From: Streptomyces sp. 6-11-2
GTDB lineage: Bacteria; Actinomycetota; Actinomycetes; Streptomycetales; Streptomycetaceae
Direction of reading: 5' to 3'
DNA length: 64,000 nucleotides
NCBI RefSeq assembly: GCF_006540305.1
Contig: NZ_BJOR01000001.1
Coordinates: forward strand, 4,588,001-4,652,000
The notes below the pieces were generated by a model, which was given only the letters and a program-made list of their open reading frames with translations, searched no databases and was not told where the DNA came from. This document shows, piece by piece, positions 59,845 through 64,000 of the stretch. Positions within the stretch are counted from its first letter, which is position 1; each line of letters opens with the position of its first letter. The translations under genes and the position numbers were made by a program.

Positions 59845-60324
59845 ATGAACGAGACGATCGTGTGCACCGTGGGCAACGTGGCGACGCAGCCGGTGCACCG
59901 GGAGTTGCCCTCGGGCGCCTCGGCGCGGTTTCGGCTGGCGGTGACCTCGCGCTACTGGGACCGGGAGAAGAGCGCCTGGACGGACGGCCACACCAACTTC
60001 TTCACGGTGTGGGCCAATCGCCAGCTCGCCGCCAACGCGGTGGCGTCGCTGACCGTGGGCGACCCCGTCATCGTGCAGGGCAGGCTGAAGGTGCGTACCG
60101 AGAGCCGCGACGGCACCAGCCGGACCTGGGCGGACATCGACGCCCTTGCGATCGGCCACGACCTGGCGCGGGGCACGTCGGCCTTCCGGCGCACGGCCAG
60201 GACGGAGCCGCAGACGGCGAGTCCGCCGCCGCGGCCGGAGCCCGCGTGGGAGGCGGCCGTCGCGGACTCGGAGGTCCCACGGGAGCCGGAGCCACAGCCG
60301 GAGCCGGTCGCGGCGGTGTGCTGA
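59845..60324 (+). CDS. ssbB: Single-stranded DNA-binding protein SsbB
   Basis: 159 aa from ATG 59845 (GAGGGAGGGG upstream). OB fold: ETIVCTVGNVATQPVHRELP, ARFRLAVTSRYWDREKSAWT, FFTVWANRQLAANAVASLTV, GRLKVRTESRDGTSRTWADI. The tail is Pro/Glu-rich and ends PVAAVC, lacking the acidic DDDxPF tip of the main SSB. This fits the SsbB paralogue of Streptomyces, linked to chromosome segregation in spores. Downstream of dynAB, consistent with a sporulation-septation cluster. Confidence 0.88.
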   Translation: MNETIVCTVGNVATQPVHRELPSGASARFRLAVTSRYWDREKSAWTDGHTNFFTVWANRQLAANAVASLTVGDPVIVQGRLKVRTESRDGTSRTWADIDALAIGHDLARGTSAFRRTARTEPQTASPPPRPEPAWEAAVADSEVPREPEPQPEPVAAVC

Positions 60325-60631
60325 AGGGAGTGTGCCGAGCCCTCCGGCCGGACTGCCGGTCGTCATTGCCGCTCATCGGCGTACGCGCCCGGGATGCGCC
60401 CGGGAACTCCCCAGGGGACTCCTCGACGAGCCCCGCTCACAGGGGCCCCGGTGATCTTGGCGATAACGATTGCGATTCGGATCGGCGATCTGACGATACG
60501 ACAGCGAAGTCCTGGTGTGCGGGATCCATAGGATGCCGGACACAGCTCTCTGGGCTTGTCTCTGGGCTTTGAGGTTTCTGCCGGTGGGACCAGACCCCCA
60601 CGTCAACGGGTCCCGCTCGAAGGGGAATTCT

Positions 60632-62038
60632 GTGTGTGCTTGGTACTCTGCGCCGTCCGCGCGCAGGCGGGGGACGGCCCGGCTCGCCGCCGCCACCCTG
60701 GTCTCCGGATTCGTCGCAGCCGGTGTGCTGGCCGCCGCCGGCCCGGCCGCCGCCGACGACATGCCGCAGAGTCCGGGCGGTGCGACCGCCACCATCGGCG
60801 GCCTGAAGACCTACGGCACCGCCGTCATCCATGACGACGGCGGTGACCACCAGGTCTCCGCGGGCCTGTTCGAGATGTCCGTCGACGGCGGCGGGACCCT
60901 GCAGACCTACTGCATCGACGTGCACAACCCCACGCAGCGGGACGCCAAGTACCGGGAGACGCCCTGGAGCGGCACCTCGCTGGCCGCCAACAAGAACGCC
61001 GGGAAGATCCGCTGGATCCTGGAGAACTCCTACCCGCAGGTCAATGATCTCGCGGCGCTCGCCGCCAAGGCCGGCGTCGGGAACCTCACCGAGCAGGACG
61101 CGGCGGCCGGCACCCAGGTGGCCATATGGCGCTACTCCGACGGCGCGGACGTGGACGCGGCCGACCCACGGGCCGAGAAGCTCGCGGACTACCTGGAGGA
61201 GAGCGCCCGCGCCCTGCCCGAGCCGCGGGCCTCGCTCACCCTCGACCCGCCCGCCGTCTCCGGTCGTCCGGGCGAGCGGGTCGGCCCGGTGACCGTGCAC
61301 ACCAACGCGAGCAGCGTGACCCTGACACCTCCCGCGGGCGCCGCCACGAGCGGCGTGCGGATCGTCGGCAAGGACGGCAAGGAGATCACGTCCGCCAGGG
61401 ACGGCAGCCAGGTGTTCTTCGACGTGCCCGAGGACGCCGGGGACGGCTCGGCGACGCTGACCGCGCAGGCCTCCACCTCCGTGCCGGTCGGACGTGCCTT
61501 CGCCTCCGACAGCCGCAGCCAGACCCAGATCCTGGCCGGTTCCAGCGAGTCAACGGTCGCCGCCACCAGCGGCGCGACCTGGGCCGCCGAGGGCGCGATA
61601 CCCGCCCTGTCCGCGGTGAAGAACTGCGCCAAGGGCGCCCTGGACATCACCGCGGCCAACAAGGGCGACGAGCCGTTCACCTTCGAGCTGATGGACACCC
61701 GCTACAGCATCGCCGCGGGGGCGTCCGAGACGATCACCATCCCGCTCCAGGAGGACCAGGCCTACGACTTCACGATCAGGGGCCCGGGCGGCCACGCGGA
61801 GCGCTTCGCCGGCGTCCTCGACTGCCGGACCCAGGGCAGCCCGGGCGGCGCCGTGACCCAGACCGTCGGAGAACCGACCCCCGTCACGGCGGGCGGCGGC
61901 ACCTCGCCCAACCCCAACCTCGCCGAGACCGGCGGCACCAGCACCACCCCGCTGATCGCCGCCACCGGCCTCAGCCTGCTGGTTCTGGGTGCCACGGCCC
62001 TGAGCATCGTCCACAAGAGGAAGGGCGCCGGGAACTGA
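60632..62038 (+). CDS. TQXA (Cys-Gln thioester) surface adhesin with LAxTG sortase signal
   Basis: 468 aa from GTG 60632 (AAGGGGAA upstream). Signal peptide (RLAAATLVSGFVAAGVLAAA, cleaved near AAADD). The thioester domain has Cys in LQTYCIDVHNPTQRD and the Gln in AAAGTQVAIWRYSDG. An Ig-like region follows (SLTLDPPAVSGRPGERVGPV...) with a second Cys pair (VKNCAKGALDI, GVLDCRTQ). The end is a Gly/Thr/Pro stalk, LAETGGT, a membrane helix and tail HKRKGAGN, a class E sortase anchor. Predicted wall-anchored protein that could covalently bind surfaces through its thioester. Confidence 0.88.
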   Translation: MCAWYSAPSARRRGTARLAAATLVSGFVAAGVLAAAGPAAADDMPQSPGGATATIGGLKTYGTAVIHDDGGDHQVSAGLFEMSVDGGGTLQTYCIDVHNPTQRDAKYRETPWSGTSLAANKNAGKIRWILENSYPQVNDLAALAAKAGVGNLTEQDAAAGTQVAIWRYSDGADVDAADPRAEKLADYLEESARALPEPRASLTLDPPAVSGRPGERVGPVTVHTNASSVTLTPPAGAATSGVRIVGKDGKEITSARDGSQVFFDVPEDAGDGSATLTAQASTSVPVGRAFASDSRSQTQILAGSSESTVAATSGATWAAEGAIPALSAVKNCAKGALDITAANKGDEPFTFELMDTRYSIAAGASETITIPLQEDQAYDFTIRGPGGHAERFAGVLDCRTQGSPGGAVTQTVGEPTPVTAGGGTSPNPNLAETGGTSTTPLIAATGLSLLVLGATALSIVHKRKGAGN

Positions 62039-62099
62039 TCTAGCGTGGTGGGGGGACATCGAGCGGATGCCCGGCACCGGCCGTTGAACGGGGTGTGAC

Positions 62100-62417
62100 A
62101 TGACCGTGCGAGCGAGCAGGACGGACTCCGGTACGGCGGCTGCCGGCGCACCGGCTCCGATCACGAAGTCCCACGGCGCCCGCGCCGCGGCCGAGCGGGT
62201 CGTCTCGGGCGATTCGGTGACCGTCTCCCTGGGCGGTCTCCGCTTCGAACTGCCGCCGCGGGACCAGCTCGCCTACCTCGCGGGCCTCGGCCTCCTCACG
62301 GCTTTCGACCTCATCGAATGGCCGGTCGCGCTCGCCATCGCCGTCGGCCACGAACTGGCCCGCAGCCATCGCGGCAAAACCCTGCGCGAGTTCGGCGACG
62401 CCCTGGAACAGGCCTGA
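62100..62417 (+). CDS. Small hypothetical protein
   Basis: 105 aa from ATG 62100. Ala/Thr-rich polar N-terminus, then VVSGDSVTVSLGGLRFELPP and a hydrophobic segment DQLAYLAGLGLLTAFDLIEW PVALAIAVGHELA (given in part) that could be one membrane helix, and the basic tail SHRGKTLREFGDALEQA. Common in Streptomyces as an unnamed protein. No operon partner. Confidence 0.65.
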   Translation: MTVRASRTDSGTAAAGAPAPITKSHGARAAAERVVSGDSVTVSLGGLRFELPPRDQLAYLAGLGLLTAFDLIEWPVALAIAVGHELARSHRGKTLREFGDALEQA

Positions 62418-62576
62418 GCGCGCACCCGCGTGCCGGATGTCCGAATGGTGATCAGGGCTGTGACCTGTGCGTACTCGGCAGGGAAACCCTGATCACTGAT
62501 CACTGCGGTTCGGCCGTGCCAGTGAACGCGGGACGTTCACCAAGCTGGGCGCGGTCGTGATGTTCAAGGCAACCCC

Positions 62577-63230
62577 TCACCCCGTCACCCCAGGTACGGA
62601 AGACAAGATCACCGCCACTGCGGCCAGGGCCGCCGATACCGCTCTGCCTACCGTCTCCGTCGGCCCCAGGCCGGCCGCCACCTCCGCCATGCGCGGGACC
62701 GTCTTCGCCGGGCCCTCGTCGGGGAGAGCCAGGTCGTGCAGGCCCGCGTGGTGGAGCAGGGTGATCAGTTCTGCCGTCCCCTGTGCCGGGGATGCTCCGG
62801 CCAGTACCACCGCGGCCAGTTCGCCGCGCAGCGCGGCCGGTACCGACAGGTCCGTGACCGGGTAGCGGTGGGAGCCGAAGGCACCCAGTATCTTGCGGCC
62901 CTCCCGGCGAACCAGGCCCTTCGCCAGCAGGCCGTCGTAGGCGGCCGTCAAGGCCTGGTCGCGTACGGCCAGGAGCCATGCCTGGGGCTTCGCCTCCGGG
63001 TGCTGCCGTATCTGCCCGGTCACCGCCGACGCCAACGGATCTTCCTCCGAAGGCTGCTGTACGGCGACCAGCCGACCGTCGCGGTCCACCACCCCGCCGG
63101 ACAGCACGAGCCGTAGCAGTGGTGCCGCCGCGACGGCGCATCCCACCCTCAACTGCTCCCGCGGCGTACCGTCCCGCGTGTCCAGCCCGAGCAGCACGAT
63201 CTGCTCGCTCACTGTCAGTCCCGCGTCCAT
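62577..63230 (-). CDS. GPP34 (GOLPH3-like) family protein
   Basis: 217 aa from ATG 63230 with AAAGGGGGG upstream. The GPP34 family pattern is clear: LTVSEQIVLLGLDTRDGTPR, CAVAAAPLLRLVLSGGVVDR, DGRLVAVQQPSEEDPLASAV, LLAKGLVRREGRKILGAFGS, YPVTDLSVPAALRGELAAVV. Eukaryotic GOLPH3 binds PI4P; actinobacterial versions are numerous and of unknown role, probably membrane-associated. A C-terminal hydrophobic segment (VSAALAAVAVILSSV) may touch the membrane. Confidence 0.85.
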   Translation of the reverse strand: MDAGLTVSEQIVLLGLDTRDGTPREQLRVGCAVAAAPLLRLVLSGGVVDRDGRLVAVQQPSEEDPLASAVTGQIRQHPEAKPQAWLLAVRDQALTAAYDGLLAKGLVRREGRKILGAFGSHRYPVTDLSVPAALRGELAAVVLAGASPAQGTAELITLLHHAGLHDLALPDEGPAKTVPRMAEVAAGLGPTETVGRAVSAALAAVAVILSSVPGVTG

Positions 63231-63738
63231 CGGCCCCCCTTTCCCCTCACAACGCACGGCGTCCGCCGCACGGTTCCGCCCGTTCCGGCCCGGGCACGAA
63301 CGCCCGGAGCCGGCGCTGGTTGCTGTACAGCAGCGGAGTACAGCAACCTCCAGGGCCAACCACAGCCAACCGCCGGCAGTCCGCCATGACCGCGCGACCA
63401 GCGTCCTGGACGTAGGTTGACCGTGACCGCTCAGAGCACAGCGGCTTACTTGAGGGCGCTCCGCGGACGAAAAAGATCAGCGTCCGAAACGCAGCTCCTC
63501 CAGCGGACCACCCATCCTGCTGTGTGCAAAGTGATCGCCACCGGGCCGTCCGTGGGCCGTGCGAGGGTGCCCGAGGCTGATCAATGACGACCGGCAGTGA
63601 CAGACCAGCGCCAGCCGCCAGCAGCGAAACCCCAGGTCAGAGCCCCCCGACCGCACGGGTTTCCGCGTAGGGGTGGCGGTACGGCAAGATGGGGTGTATC
63701 TGCCCACTGCCTGATTTCAAGCTGCCGGACGGTTTCTC
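63231..63738. other. Intergenic region between the GPP34 gene and ettA
   Basis: About 500 bases with no supported gene. GGTTGCTGTAC (63318-63328) and GTACAGCAACC (63338-63348) form a perfect 11-bp inverted repeat about 90 bases before the GPP34 start, a good operator or attenuator candidate. At 63541-63564 is an inverted copy of the GACGGCCC direct-repeat element seen at 33270 and 41823. Confidence 0.5.
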
Positions 63739-64000
63739 TTGGCTGAGTTCATTTACACCATGCGCAAGGCGCGCAAGGCGCACGGCGACAAGGTGATTCT
63801 CGACGACGTCACCCTGAACTTCCTGCCGGGTGCCAAGATCGGCGTCGTCGGCCCGAACGGTGCCGGTAAGTCGACCGTGCTGAAGATCATGGCGGGGCTG
63901 GAGCAGCCGTCCAACGGTGACGCGTACCTGTCGCCCGGCTACACCGTCGGCATCCTGCTGCAGGAGCCCCCGCTGACCGAGGGGAAGACGGTCCTGGAGA
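63739..64000 (+). CDS. ettA: ABC-F translation factor EttA, N-terminal part
   Basis: It starts at TTG 63739 (product MAEFIYTMRKARKAHGDKVI) and runs off the window; 87 codons visible. The first ATPase has Walker A GVVGPNGAGKSTVLKIM and the Q-loop region SPGYTVGILLQEPPLTEGKT. The AEFIYTMRK start is diagnostic of EttA (energy-dependent translational throttle A), which controls entry of ribosomes into elongation. Other ABC-F proteins are excluded by this start, but the rest of the gene is not visible. Confidence 0.88.
   Translation, partial: MAEFIYTMRKARKAHGDKVILDDVTLNFLPGAKIGVVGPNGAGKSTVLKIMAGLEQPSNGDAYLSPGYTVGILLQEPPLTEGKTVLE

Overview
This is a 64 kb stretch of a Streptomyces chromosome. The evidence is high GC with strong third-position bias, a chaplin/rodlin locus, dynamin-like DynA/DynB beside SsbB, sortase-E type LAxTG surface proteins, and a pSAM2-type integrative element in a tRNA-Arg gene. 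The order ribokinase/LacI, RecD-like helicase, citrate synthase, CopA/CopZ, mmsA, chaplins, tRNA-Arg, dynAB, ssbB, thioester surface protein matches my memory of the S. coelicolor SCO2750-SCO2680 region; that synteny is recollection, not a search.

Left chromosomal arm (1-29.4 kb). Carbon and redox housekeeping comes first: ribokinase with its LacI regulator and a tandem operator, a RecD2-type helicase, and citrate synthase with a perfect palindrome upstream. After citA there is a candidate 6C-type small RNA: two hairpins carrying the same CCCCCC-containing loop. Copper export (copZ-copA) follows with a CsoR-type operator but no csoR in view. Next are a zinc alcohol dehydrogenase, mmsA, an amino acid permease, and an unusual secreted-hydrolase/ABC-ATPase fusion with its permease. 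The cell-surface block holds a broken rodlin gene, three chaplins (one long, sortase-anchored, with a single chaplin domain) and two small secreted proteins. It is followed by an IclR regulator divergent from a large membrane sensor/PP2C phosphatase, and a TagF-like membrane glycerophosphotransferase.

Scar region (29.4-31.6 kb). This is degraded DNA: a chimeric antiporter/FAD-enzyme pseudogene, a small ABM-like monooxygenase, and a truncated integrase whose downstream flank repeats that of the intact integrase. An earlier related element apparently used the same tRNA.

Integrative element (31,565-55,563, 24.0 kb). It is bounded by 48-bp copies of the 3' part of tRNA-Arg(UCU), each end also carrying a paired TTCGACAC arm-type site. 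Core genes sit at the right: KorSA-like GntR repressor with two palindromic operators, FtsK-like transfer ATPase, Spd spread proteins, rolling-circle RepSA, Xis and Int. The left and middle carry a GntR-controlled operon of small genes, an IS110-family insertion in the loop of a terminator hairpin, and cargo. The A+T-richer cargo includes a double PD-(D/E)XK (Cas4/AddB-like) protein, a PIN-like protein and an ImmA/IrrE-type metallopeptidase. A STAND NTPase with a TPR array follows, frame-broken by a ladder of 1-2 base losses, then a 229-aa protein built mostly from 13 copies of an xDTxKLFG motif. These three loci are the best candidates for undescribed (defence or toxin-antitoxin like) systems.

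Right chromosomal arm (55.6-64 kb): intact tRNA-Arg, dynA-dynB, ssbB, a TQXA thioester surface protein with LAxTG anchor, a small hypothetical, a GPP34-family protein, and the start of the ABC-F protein EttA, cut by the window end.
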